Below the pieces are notes generated by a model. It was not told where the DNA came from, did not search any database, and worked only from the letters and a program-made list of their open reading frames with translations. Both the position numbers and the translations under genes were made by a program. A stretch of 22,145 nucleotides of DNA from Bacteroidota bacterium (GTDB lineage: Bacteria; Bacteroidota; Bacteroidia; AKYH767-A; OLB10). This document shows positions 9,711-18,010 of the stretch, piece after piece. The DNA lies in NCBI GenBank assembly GCA_016713525.1, contig JADJOZ010000002.1, positions 1 through 22,145 of the forward strand. The letters are read 5' to 3'. Every line of letters begins with the position of its first letter. Position 1 is the first letter of the stretch.

Positions 9711-9742
9711 AGTTAAAAGTTAAAAGTTGTAAATTTAAAGTT
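9711..9742. repeat. A/T-rich degenerate tandem repeat (AGTTAAA-type)
   Basis: The stretch repeats AGTTAAA/AGTTGTAAATTTAAAGTT units of about 7-8 bases, with three or four imperfect copies. Repeats of this kind are common in intergenic DNA of Bacteroidota. No coding frame crosses it. Confidence 0.5.
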
Positions 9743-9982
9743 GGGGTCTTTTGGTTGAATGAAATTTCGTTTATCATGTGGGATACATTCAGTGATCGGT
9801 TTTTAGTGATCAGTGTATGTTGCAATTGAATATCAAGATTTCGTTTATTACTTATAATTTATTGTGTTGCTGCTCAAGTTGGTAATTTCGGGTTCTCAAA
9901 ATGTTTTATTTAATATTGACAAGCAAGAATTGAATAATGGCATTTTAAATTGAAAAAGTCAACCTATTTCAGGCTAGGTCAA

Positions 9983-10010
9983 TTTATCATCTATCATTTA
10001 TCATCTATCA
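9983..10010. repeat. Perfect 14-base tandem duplication (TTTATCATCTATCA x2)
   Basis: TTTATCATCTATCA occurs twice back to back at 9983-9996 and 9997-10010 with no mismatch. It sits about 45 bases beyond the end of the glycosyltransferase gene. Similar ATCATTTATC repeats are common in intergenic DNA of Bacteroidota. It is a candidate for copy-number variation. Confidence 0.75.
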
Positions 10011-10053
10011 TTCTAACGAAATTTCCTTCTGTGCAACAAAATAAATTTCTTAA

Positions 10054-11003
10054 TCAAACAATAACGCTTTTCGCACACAAAAAGTGTCCTTCCGACATGC
10101 GGTTTTGCCATGCAGACCACAAGGGCGGCAGGTGAGTTTTCGTGGGTTTCGACTATGATGCTGTTTTTGGAAAGAGGACCAAAGCCAAATGCAGGAATGG
10201 TGCTGCAGAAAATGCTGTAACGGGTGCGTTTGTGGCAGAGGCAAGATGAAGTGGGCCTGAATCGCAGCGAAAATTCATGGTGGCATCACGCATAAGCGAA
10301 GCCGTGTCAAGTAAATTTAATTTCCCGCAAAGGTTAACTGCATTTGATACTGATGCCGTTTGCAAAATTCGTTCGCATAAGCTTGTATCATCGGGGTCCA
10401 CCAATGAGGAAAATTTTCAGGTTTTTATCTTGCTTTGAATTAACTCAATCCATTTTTCTTCCGGTAATTGTTTTGTGAACCACAGAAGCCGGTGCCATGG
10501 TAACATACTTTTCCGTTTTGTATGATGCTGTTTTAGCATCATTTTCCCTGCCCGGGATAAAGTTTTGGATTTGTAAATTGAGTATCACATACCGATGCAA
10601 GCAGCTCCAGATTTCTTGCTACTTCATGTCTTCCATCACCAATTACATGTTTCACTTTTTTGGTGAATAAGAATGATAATGGATTTTTATCGAAGCCAAT
10701 TTTAGTTTCGGCACCTGAAAAGGCTGTAAATAATCCCGAAGAAAAGAAACGTTGCAGATTAATTAAATATATCAAATTCTCTTTGATTTCTCCTATGGTA
10801 TGAAGGAGATTGGGAATTTTATTTTTGTTTTATCCCAGACAATAACTTTTTAGGATCGGATGATTCTTCAGCAGACTTTCTCATTTCTTTCTGACCAACA
10901 TGATGATGGATGCATCCGGTAAGCAGGCATGTAATTTTTCAATCACTTGTTGCCAGAACCACATCGCCTAAAAAGCGGTTTGTATGACCAGAATATTTTT
11001 CAT
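10054..11003 (-). CDS. Glycosyltransferase family 9, LPS heptosyltransferase-like (frameshifted)
   Basis: Rebuilt across four or more breaks, this gives about 316 residues of a heptosyltransferase-type enzyme, which in this family transfers ADP-heptose (or a related sugar) to the LPS core at the cytoplasmic face. The N terminus from the ATG at 11003 reads MKNILVIQTAFLGDVVLAT, the usual GT9 opening. It is followed by LLKNHPILKKLLVWDKTK, LQRFFSSGLFTAFSGAETKI and GFDKNPLSFLFTKKVKHVI. The central part has VTMAPASVWFTKQLPEEKW. The C-terminal half has the conserved CDSGPLHLASATNAPVTA, then a cysteine-rich tail CRPCGLHGKTAC and SEGHFLCAKSVIV before the stop at 10054. The start lies six bases after the dapD stop, so the two are probably cotranscribed. 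Whether it is a true heptosyltransferase or uses another nucleotide sugar cannot be told. Confidence 0.82.
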
Positions 11004-11009
11004 TTGTTA

Positions 11010-11829
11010 TCAGACTGCCACATGATGATCTCCTGAGAGCTTCGTTTAAGGAAGTTTTAAGATCGGTTGAAGCTTTTTCTTTTCCTATGATTAGTGCACA
11101 GGCGAACCTGATAAGTGCCCGCCGGGAATTCTTCTTTATTATAACTTCCGGGAATAACCACTGATCTTTCTGGAACTGTTCCTTTATATTCGATGGGTTC
11201 GGGACCTGTGACATCAATAATTTTCGTCGACATAGTCAACACCACATTGGCTCCTAAAACAGCTTCTTGCACATGAACACCTTCCACCACAATGCATCTG
11301 GAACCAATGAAGCAACCATCTTCAATAATCACCGGAGCAGCTTGAACGGGTTCCAGCACACCACCAATGCCTACGCCACCACTAAGATGAACGTTTTTGC
11401 CGATCTGTGCACAGGATCCAACGGTAACCCAGGTATCAACCATGGTTCCTGAATCCACATAAGCGCCTATATTGACATATGACGGCATCATGATTACTCC
11501 GGGAGCCAGAAAAGAGCCGTAACGGGCAATGGCATGCGGGAACAACCCGGATTCCGGCAGCTGCATACGATTTTTACGAAGTGCAAGTTTTATCGTGGAA
11601 TTCAAATGGTCCCACTTCTATAGTTTCCATTTTACATATTGGAAAATAGAGAATTACTGCTTTTTTTGATCCATTCATGTACGGTCCAGGTTCCGTTTTG
11701 AGGTTCAGCAGCTACCCTGCTGGTACCATCATTCAGATTTTGAATGACTTCACGAATTGCCTGCTGCGTTTCTTTCGTTTCAAGCAATGCACGGTCATTC
11801 CAGGCATTTTCAATAGCTTTTGAAGACAT
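11010..11829 (-). CDS. dapD: Tetrahydrodipicolinate N-succinyltransferase DapD (frameshifted)
   Basis: DapD transfers a succinyl group from succinyl-CoA to tetrahydrodipicolinate, a committed step of the succinylase route to diaminopimelate and lysine, in the cytoplasm. The N terminus from the ATG at 11829 (MSSKAIENAWNDRALLE, TSRVAAEPQNGTWTVHEWIK) matches the helical DapD N domain. After a break near 11640 come hexapeptide repeats of a left-handed beta-helix: PGVIMMPSYVNIGAYVDSGT, VGSCAQIGKNVHLSGGVGIG, DGCFIGSRCIVVEGV, and then VIPGSYNKEEFPAG. After further breaks it ends with ASTDLKTSLNEALR and HHVAV-stop. Rebuilt length of about 273 residues fits the family's roughly 270. A perfect TACCTTTG box lies just upstream. 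It is the first gene of a two-gene unit with the glycosyltransferase. Confidence 0.92.
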
Positions 11830-11848
11830 TGTGTTCCTTTTAACACCT

Positions 11849-11856
11849 CAAAGGTA
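11849..11856 (-). promoter_or_regulatory. Candidate Bacteroidota -7 box (TACCTTTG) for dapD
   Basis: The minus strand reads TACCTTTG here, a full match to the Bacteroidota -7 consensus TAnnTTTG, ending 19 bases before the dapD ATG. I see no TTG/TTTG at the ideal upstream spacing, so the call rests on the -7 element and its position in the divergent intergenic region. Confidence 0.4.
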
Positions 11857-11868
11857 ATGGAATTCCTG

Positions 11869-11900
11869 TTTGGAGGTGCCACTCAATTTCCGTAATTTTA
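11869..11900 (+). promoter_or_regulatory. Candidate promoter for ruvX (TTTG, 20 bases, TAATTTTA)
   Basis: A TTTG at 11869-11872 is followed after 20 bases by TAATTTTA at 11893-11900, close to the Bacteroidota TTTG / TAnnTTTG pair with usual spacing. It ends 11 bases before the ruvX ATG at 11912. The -7 box deviates from consensus at the last base. Confidence 0.35.
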
Positions 11901-11911
11901 CAGTCTCGGAT

Positions 11912-12346
11912 ATGGCAAGAGTACTGGCAATTGATTATGGTTTGAAACGCACCGGCTTAGCCGTAACCGATGAGTTGCAGATATTTGCATTCGGACTTCA
12001 AACGGTGGCAACCCATGATCTGGAACGATTTCTGGAAAACTTATGTTGTTGAAAATGGTATTGCGGAATTGTTGTTGGGGAACCCAAACGATTAAATAAT
12101 GAACCAACCGATGCAACTGCTGCCATTAATTTATTTGTTAAATAAACTGGAAAACTATTCCCCTGAAATACCTGTTTTATAGGATTGATGAACGCTTTAC
12201 CTCTTCCATGGCTTCAAGCAATTTTAGCCAGTGGTATTAAAAAACAGGAAAGACGAAATAAGGCATTGGTTGACGAAGTAAGAGCAACCATCATTTTGCA
12301 ATCCTGGCTCGAGCAAAAAGAATTACGAAACGGTAATACCTGTTAA
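11912..12346 (+). CDS. ruvX: Holliday junction resolvase-like RuvX/YqgF (frameshifted)
   Basis: This small RNase H-fold nuclease is implicated in 16S rRNA 5'-end maturation and Holliday junction resolution in other bacteria. The ATG at 11912 was chosen over an upstream in-frame one because MARVLAIDYGLKRTGLAVTD is the exact family N terminus, with the DxGxxxxGxA nuclease motif. The continuation is VVENGIAELLLGNPKRLNNE, YRIDERFTSS, then in another frame ILASGIKKQERRNKALVDEV (the catalytic Asp in DEV) and ATIILQSWLEQKELRNG. At least three frame breaks occur in about 435 bases. Rebuilt length near 145 residues agrees with the family. It is followed closely by def on the same strand and probably shares a transcript with def and aroK. 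Confidence 0.88.
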
Positions 12347-12362
12347 AAATATTAGTTGAATT

Positions 12363-12925
12363 ACGGATTTACCCTATTTGGCGGCTTATGGCAGTCCGGT
12401 TTTGAAAAAGAAAGCTGTACCACTGACACTTTGATTATCCTGAGTTGAAAACCTTAATTCAGAGTATGTTTGATAATACTATGATAGTGCAGGAGTGGGA
12501 CTTGCTGCTCCACAAATTAATTTTTCGATCCGGCTTTTTTGTAGTCGATGGTGAGCCTTTTTCAGATGAAGAGCCTACACTGGTAAAATTTAAGAAAGTG
12601 TTTATTAATCCCGGAAATGATTGATGAATCGGGTAATAAAATGGAAGTTCAATGAAGGCTGTCTGAGGTATACCCGGTGTGCGGAAGATGTTGACCGCCA
12701 TTCCGTTGTTCATCTGAAATATATGGATGAAAATTTTGTGGAACACACAGAACTTTTGATGGCATTGCAGCGCGGATTATTCAGCATGAATACGATCATC
12801 TGGAAGGAGTATTATTTGCCGACCGTTTGGAGTCCGTTAAAGCGTCAGCTGCTGAAAGGTAAACAGATGACATTTCACGAGGGAAAGTGAATGTAGATTA
12901 CAAAATGAAATTCATGAGTAAGTAA
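12363..12925 (+). CDS. def: Peptide deformylase (frameshifted)
   Basis: The enzyme removes the formyl group from the N-terminal methionine of new proteins, using a metal ion. All three family motifs are visible: GVGLAAPQI (motif 1, about 12492-12518), EGCL (motif 2, about 12652) and HEYDHLEG (motif 3, 12785-12808, with the two metal-binding His and the catalytic Glu). Between them are RLFVVDGEPFSDEEPTLVKF-like and EDVDRHSVVHLKYMDENF segments. The end reads DISRGKVNVDYKMKFMSK before TAA at 12923. The start is unsure: translation in the family begins just before DLPYLA-AYGSPVLKKKA, where the sequence has ACG GAT at 12363 where an ATG would be expected. Rebuilt length is about 187 residues, normal for this group. 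At least four frame breaks are needed, implausible for a real single-copy essential gene. Confidence 0.9.
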
Positions 12926-12946
12926 AGTACCATCTACTAAAATTAC

Positions 12947-13447
12947 ATGACGTGCTGATTTTTTCTTTGGGTTTGTGGTGCAGGAAAAAGCTGAAAATAA
13001 AGTTGCAGCACTTTAAATTATACTTCATCGATTTAGATGCTCTTATTGAAAAGGAAACTGGAAAACTATTTCGGAATTATTTTCCATCAGCGAATCCCAT
13101 TTTTGGGATATAGAATCGAAAATTTGGTAAAAACAGCAGAGGCAAAGAATGCAGTGATAGCTACCGGAGGCGGAACTCCTTGCTTTAAAGATAATACGAA
13201 ATGGATGAATGAACATGGAGTAACGGTTTATATTAAACTTGCTGCCGGAAGCCTGTTTCACCGTTTGGCAGCCTCAAAAGATCGTCCGTTGTTACAGAAA
13301 GAAAGGTGATGTAGCTTTGATGGAGTACATCATGGAAACTTACGTTATCTCGAAGTTTACTATTCTGAACCAAATACCATTAAAGGGTGAAGATCTGAAA
13401 AACCTGATGTGAAATTACTTTTTAGAGGAGAAGCTCAGCTTAAATAA
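12947..13447 (+). CDS. aroK: Shikimate kinase AroK (frameshifted)
   Basis: AroK phosphorylates shikimate with ATP in the chorismate pathway. The Walker A loop CGAGKS is at 12974-12991. Next comes FIDLDALIEKETG-type sequence with the substrate-binding DLD (about 13030). ATGGGTPCFKD around 13160 supplies the GGG shikimate-binding motif, then WMNEHGVTVYIKLAAGSLFH and RLAASKDRPLLQK. The DRPLL segment carries the conserved lid arginine region. The end, after two more breaks, is LRYLEVYYSE and a short tail ending at TAA (13445-13447). The ATG at 12947 lies 21 bases after the def stop. The rebuilt length of about 167 residues fits the family. It converges on the phosphoribosyltransferase gene with only 16 bases between the stop codons and no obvious terminator hairpin. 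Confidence 0.87.
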
Positions 13448-13463
13448 ACTGCATCTTCATCAC

Positions 13464-13928
13464 TCAAACTCTACACTCATGTTCCTGAAAAGTAGTTGAC
13501 AAAGTCATCCCAACGAAATCGGTGAGAATAGGGTAGCGGCGATGATCACGATCCGCTAACAATACAGTTCTGATTTTGCGGTATCGGTTCTCAAAATCGC
13601 TTTCATGGAATAGATCAGTTTTCCTGAATTCAAAACATCATCCACCAGGATAATAGATTTTCCAACCATCACATCACGTGAACCGGAGATTACTACTTCA
13701 TGATCTACCTGACTGTGTTTATCGATTCGTAATTGAGAAGTGTAGTCTTAATATCGCAAACACCATTGAGTGCTTTCTGAATTTTCTCAGCCAGAATATA
13801 ACCGTTCTGCCAGATTCCAAGAATGATAATTTCTTTTCATCATAATTATCTTCATAAATCTGATAAGCAATGATTTATTTTTTGCGAAATCTGATGATGA
13901 TTTAATAAAGAGTTCTCGACTTATTCAT
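13464..13928 (-). CDS. Phosphoribosyltransferase, PyrR/Hpt-like (frameshifted)
   Basis: The PRPP-binding loop is unmistakable: SIILVDDVLNSGKTLIY-type sequence on the minus strand around 13625-13665. Other recognisable pieces are IAYQIYEDNYDEKE, the strand VDHEVVISGSRDVMVG, and a C terminus RTVLLADRDHRRYPILTDFV then GMTLSTTFQEH. This ending (LxDRxHRxxPI..D.VG..LSTT) resembles the PyrR/uracil or hypoxanthine phosphoribosyltransferase group found in Bacteroidota. The base specificity cannot be read from the sequence. The ATG at 13928 gives MNKSRTL, then a frame switch to LLNHHQISQKIN. Length about 155 residues fits. The NlpC/P60 gene ends 12 bases upstream on the same strand, so the two may be cotranscribed. 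Confidence 0.78.
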
Positions 13929-13940
13929 GCGAAAAGTGAA

Positions 13941-14492
13941 TCAGTGAATTTCAAAATTAACGCGACCACCTTTAATAAAATACTTTTGTAGTATGGATGA
14001 TTCAGGTCGCTGATAACTACACCCTTAGTACGGCTTGCATGCAAATTTATTATCGCCGAGATAAACACCAACATGAGAAATAGTCTTGCGGTTGATCTTA
14101 AAAAATAATTCAGATCACCTTCAGCAAGCTTATTCAAGGGTAATGGAGTTACTTTTTAAATAAATCGGCCGAATTCCCTGTCAGCAAGTAACAGTAAGCT
14201 GATTCATAAATTTTATTTACGAATGAGGAGCAATCAATGCCTTCCAATGATTTACCTGCATATCTGTAAGGAGTTCCAAGCCATTTTTCAATTGAGGCAT
14301 AAAGATCTACATTCATGATTCCGTAATATCGATTCCAAAAACCTGACTGTAATAGCCTTTTACATATTCATCGAAAAAGCCGGTTTGCGTCTGTTCCTTT
14401 CCGGTTGGCCGGATGGAGCCTGAGCACCAGAAATGAATGGCATCCATCAAGATGGTGATTATCAGAAGCTTGTATAGTTTTTTGACCAGCAT
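13941..14492 (-). CDS. NlpC/P60 family cell-wall hydrolase, probable lipoprotein (frameshifted)
   Basis: The protein begins MLVKKLYKLLIITILMDAIH at 14492 with a hydrophobic signal and then FWCSGS, which could be a lipobox cysteine. A linker follows (GKEQTQTGFFDEYVKGYYSQ), then the NlpC/P60 domain: DLYASIEKWLGTPYRYAGKS, the catalytic cysteine in GIDCSSFVNKIYES, NKLAEGDL, and after a break HVGVYLGDNKF with the catalytic histidine, then KGVVISDLNHPYY. The stop follows GRVNFEIH. NlpC/P60 domains of this type usually cleave gamma-D-Glu-diaminopimelate peptide bonds in peptidoglycan. The expected third polar catalytic residue lies in the broken part and I cannot place it. The location is probably periplasmic, attached to the outer membrane. 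Rebuilt length is about 184 residues. Confidence 0.82.
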
Positions 14493-14511
14493 GGATGCAA
14501 AATTACATTCC

Positions 14512-14537
14512 GGTCGTTTTACGAAAGCAAAACGACC
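14512..14537. terminator. Perfect 9-bp hairpin, probable terminator after the TPMT-like gene
   Basis: GGTCGTTTT (14512-14520) and AAAACGACC (14529-14537) are exact reverse complements separated by the eight-base loop ACGAAAGC. Outside it, ATTCC and GGAAT can extend the stem across a small bulge. It lies between the end of the methyltransferase gene (14563) and the start of the hydrolase gene (14492), both on the minus strand, where a terminator is expected. A T-run after the stem is weak on both strands, so a pause or attenuation role is also possible. Confidence 0.55.
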
Positions 14538-14562
14538 AAATGGAATTCTAATTTATTAACAA

Positions 14563-15152
14563 TCAATTGTTTCTTTTATTTTGCAAAATGATAAACAATT
14601 CGGAGCCTTCCCTGGGTTTGATGGAGTTATAGCAGGTTTCCATGCATTTTATGTCAAATAAAGGCTCAAAATAGGTCAGATATTCTTCTTTTGAACCTCC
14701 AAAGGGTGGCCCACCTTCGAAAAATGTTTATTGAAGAGTACACCAGCAATCTTGCCGCCTCAGAGAGGTAAAGGCGCCATTTTCCACCTCATGCTTTCCG
14801 TTCGGAGATGGGGGCACAAAATGTTTGTTCAATGATCAGATCAAATTTTCATTCAGATCGAAAAATTTCCCTGAATTAAATGTTCATCGGGAAATCAGAA
14901 CACGTTTCTTCAGGTTGACGAGTGGTTGTTTTGCCAGATCTATAACAGTGACATTCGTAAAACCCATTTCATAAAGGTATGCTGCTTCGTGAGCATTCCT
15001 GCACCTGGAATTTAAAATTCGAATCGACATCTTTTGATTGATCCACATACTCTTTTAGCGGAGTTGTGATTTCACCGGCATCCCAACCGGTTTGACCTTT
15101 GGTGTAACGTTCTTCCCAATACGATTCATTAAACTGGAAGTGGTTGGTTCAT
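14563..15152 (-). CDS. TPMT-family SAM-dependent methyltransferase (frameshifted)
   Basis: The protein resembles the thiopurine S-methyltransferase (TPMT) family, a class I SAM-dependent methyltransferase. Pieces in order: NESYWEERYTKGQTGWDAGE and TTPLKEYVDQ at the N terminus, the SAM loop NAHEAAYLYEMGFTNVTVID with its acidic end residue, AKQPLVNLKKRV, then DLIIEQT, HEVENGAFTSL, GVLFNKHFSKVGPPFGGSKE and LFDIKCMETCYNSIKPREGS before the stop. At least four frame breaks occur. The ATG at 15152 overlaps the rlmD stop as ATGA, so translation is probably coupled to rlmD. The natural substrate is unknown; bacterial TPMT-like proteins act on diverse thiols, selenium or tellurium compounds, which cannot be decided here. 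Rebuilt length near 195 residues is normal. Confidence 0.82.
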
Positions 15153-16540
15153 AATTTAATTTTTAATGTCAGCAAAGCAATATTTTCAACGAGGAGCCCT
15201 ATGCGGAAACATATCAACCGGTTTGAATTTTGTACTTCATATTTTTCACTCATCAAAAGTAAGTCGAGTGCTTGTGTTGCAGGATTGCAACTAACATAAA
15301 CAACTTTACGGGCTCCTGATTCTAGAATTCGTTGAATGACGGCTTCATGCATACCTGCACGTGGTGGATCTGTTATAATTACATCAGGCTTTCCATGTTG
15401 TGCAATGAAATTGGTTGTGAAAACATCTTTCATATCACCTGCAAGAATTGCATATTTTTCAATTCTATTTAACTGAGCATTGTATTTTGCATCTGCAATG
15501 GCATCTTCAACATACTCCACGCCAATTACCTTTTTACATTGGTGAGATACAAAGCTGCGATGGAACCAGTTCCGGTATATAAATCGTAAACAATTTCATT
15601 TCCGGTGAGTCCCGCCAGGTCACGAGTCATTTTGTAAAGTTGAAGGGTTTGTTTGGTATTGGTTTGGAAGAAAGATTTCGGACTAATAATAAATTTTAGA
15701 TTTTCTAACTGCTCAATAATGAAAAGTCTGCCATGATACACAACCGGGTCCTGATCCTGAATGGTATCGTTTCTTTTGGAATTGATAATGTATTGCAACG
15801 AAGTCAGCCACGGAAATTCTTTTTGATAGCAGCAAGCAACAATTCTTTTCCGGATCATCTTCTTTAAAACCACAATCACCATCCATTCATCAACGGTAGT
15901 ATTGCGGATAATTAAATTTCTTAACAAACCATGTTGTTGTTTCAAATCAAAAAAGTGAAGTCATGACGAATTGCAAAATCGTAAACCATTTTACAAATCG
16001 AATCAGCTCCGTTTATTCTGTAAAAAACAAGTTTCAATATGTAATACTTTATTGAATTTACCGGGGATATGCAATCCGGAGTCCGTTCATTTGTTTTGCT
16101 TCGGGATCATTCATTTCATCTTTCAGCAAATAGCGTTTTATTCGTGAAAGTATATTCCATTTTATTCCTGTAAAAAAACCTGGTCACATCCCGAAAACAG
16201 GATTGTGTGAGGTATCTGAGATCTTAGCCAAACGTTGAACAGCATCATGAACCTGCTTTTCTTTAAAATGAATTTGTACTGCATACGTCATGTGTTGCCA
16301 TTTCATCCACCACACAATCGGAAATGCTGACAAAATGGTTCTTCCTGTAGGCAAAAAGTTTGAATTTCGTATCAACAACACCTTCACCAAATGATTTTGA
16401 TTTTTTAAGCGGGTAGCATTCACCACATCACCGGGAACTGCCCCTTCAATAAAAATTGTTTTCTCACCATTTTTACCAACCGCGCGACCTTTGTCAGCAA
16501 TGTGCGTAAGCCGTAATAGATTCTAAAATTGTTTTTTCAT
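15149..16540 (-). CDS. rlmD: 23S rRNA (uracil-5-)-methyltransferase RlmD-like (frameshifted)
   Basis: This is a RumA/RlmD-type enzyme that methylates a uracil of 23S rRNA using SAM. The N terminus from the ATG at 16540 gives a TRAM domain: KKTILESIT, DKGRAVGKNGEKT-type sequence, FIEGAVPGDVVNATRL. A broken iron-sulfur cluster motif (CQHF..LCGG[C]KWQHMTY, 16290-16330) follows, with two of its cysteines intact. Then come KRYLLKDEMNDPEAKQMNGL, QQHGLLRNLIIRNTTVDEWM and FQTNTKQTLQLYKM. The SAM site is VYDLYTGTGSIAALYL with VEYVEDAIADAKYNA. The active site is DPPRAGMH and SCNPATQALDL, containing the catalytic Cys. At least five frame breaks occur, but the rebuilt length of about 463 residues matches the family. 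RlmCD/TrmA relatives share this plan, so the exact uridine is inferred. Confidence 0.88.
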
Positions 16541-16877
16541 AGACTGCAAGATAGTCTTTTGATTGCGGGGAATTTACATGAATGCGGAATCCAGCAATCA
16601 GGAAAAGTTTCCAGGCACCTGCTAAAACACTTGTGTAGGCGTAAAAATGTAGAGATTGTTTCTAAGGTTTTAAAGCAACCTAGGTGTCCTGAAGATTGTT
16701 AAAATGCTATTGCACCTTTCGTATGTAATAGCAAATCAAATAGATATGAGGTTGCGTCATATTCGGACTTTTTAACAACAGTTCACAAATCGGACATTTC
16801 CAAGTTATTTTCTTGCAAACCTGAGCTTTCTTATTTTCCTAACTTTTAAAGTAAACTAAAAAACTTATATATGCTCT
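16541..16877. other. Intergenic region between divergent rlmD and a secreted-protein gene
   Basis: About 340 bases with no supported gene. It contains a 7-bp inverted repeat (TGCTATT at 16705-16711 and AATAGCA at 16727-16733) with a 15-base loop. It should hold the promoters of the two divergent genes. TATCTTGC just upstream of rlmD and TAACTTTT near 16841 are weak -7-like boxes; neither has a well-placed TTTG. Confidence 0.5.
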
Positions 16878-17921
16878 ATGAAAAAACCCACATGATTCTT
16901 GTATTAGTCGTTTGTCCAGTTTGCTGCGAGGGCACAGCCCCATCAGTCTATGCTTCACCCGTCGGATAACCAATTGGTATTATACCACTTCAATTATTCC
17001 GGTTCGGGTAGCCTCCAATAATTTACCTGATTGTACTTATCCTTCGTGGAACAGTATGAGCTGTAATTACATGAGCACGTCAGGCGACACAACCTTTAAT
17101 AGTTGCGTATTTGCAACTGGAAAACCGGGACAAAACGAACCCATCCGATTGCTTCTTGGATTTCTGAGAGAAGACAATGTTGCGAAAAAGTTTATTTCGT
17201 AGATAATCAGTTTGGAACGGAAAAGTTGATTTATGACTTTCCATGTTGCTCAAGACCATATTTATCTGGATTTTGCAACAAGAACTTTTCTAAACAGGTT
17301 TTTTGCTTTAGACAGTATTGGAGTGGTAACAATTATGGCAGGTCTCTCGCCGGAGTTTTTATCTTGCCCAATCATTCACGCAAGCGTGGTCTCAAAGTTC
17401 ATTGCAGTGGATTGCGAGGGCGTTGGTTATCCCGGACACCGATCTACACCCATTCTGCCAATATGTTTGGTGGGCTGTTTATGGGAATTTGTCAGGATGG
17501 AACCTTCAGGGATTTCTACCACAACTAACCTGTTTCGATCATGGTGCAACGAAGATTTATTTCGATTCCTGTATGCATGCTGCGGCCCAACAATTTTTGT
17601 TTTTACTACGCCGACTCCTGCTATTATTTTCTAATGTTTGCGTAGTCTGGATGAAACTCGTTGCTGGTTAGGGAAGTCAAAAATGTTAAATCCCGGATCC
17701 GCAAGTTAGTGGTTTCTAAGTTGAAGCATCGAGCGCACCGGCAGCAAATTTGGTTTACAGTGCAAGGCAAAACTTTCTTCAAAAATAAATTTATCTGTTG
17801 AATTACCTCAGGTTTATCAGATCCACTTAGATTAAGCGAATTACCCGCCGGAATCCTATGTGTCAGAAATGAAGCTGAAGGAAGGTAGTGTGTTACCGGA
17901 AGCTTGGTAATCTTAAAGTAA
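16878..17921 (+). CDS. Secreted protein with T9SS type A sorting domain (frameshifted)
   Basis: From the ATG at 16878 a hydrophobic signal is readable across two frames (MKK.HMILVLVV, then FAARAQPHQSML). The mature part reads HPSDNQLVLYHFNYSGSG, NNLPDCTYPSWNSMSC, GFLREDNVAKK, KVYFVDNQFGTEKLIYDF, IYLDFAT, DSIGVVTIMAG, then IYTHSANMFGGLFMGICQDG. The 'FLREDN..KKVY.VD...EKLIYDF' run is a feature of a widespread family of small Bacteroidota exported proteins, which I recognise only as 'T9SS cargo' with no known activity. The end rebuilds to LRLSELPAGI, then VRNE and VTGSLVILK, the usual last strands of a type A sorting domain. About six frame breaks occur. It is followed 89 bases later by rocD on the same strand. 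Confidence 0.65.
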
Positions 17922-18010
17922 CTGAAACGTGAAATTGGGCAAGCCGAACCTCCGGCTGTGCTGCTTTAAAGAATTCGTATCTTAGTGATTATTTTACTAT
18001 GATTTCACAT

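Larger units (their letters stand above)
9619..10053. other. Intergenic region between convergent genes, repeat-containing
   Basis: About 430 bases without a supported gene separate the propeller gene (plus) from the glycosyltransferase (minus). The region holds the three repeat types listed separately, plus a pair of AGTGATC direct repeats around 9790-9812. Short open frames on both strands here do not resemble proteins. No clear hairpin terminator is visible for either converging gene. Confidence 0.6.

Noticed and set aside
12459..12746. Minus-strand 95-residue open frame
   Set aside because: It is antisense to def, whose three motifs are present.
17402..17671. Plus-strand 89-residue open frame as a separate gene
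   Set aside because: Overlapping frames at 16912-17671 are pieces of one T9SS cargo broken by indels.
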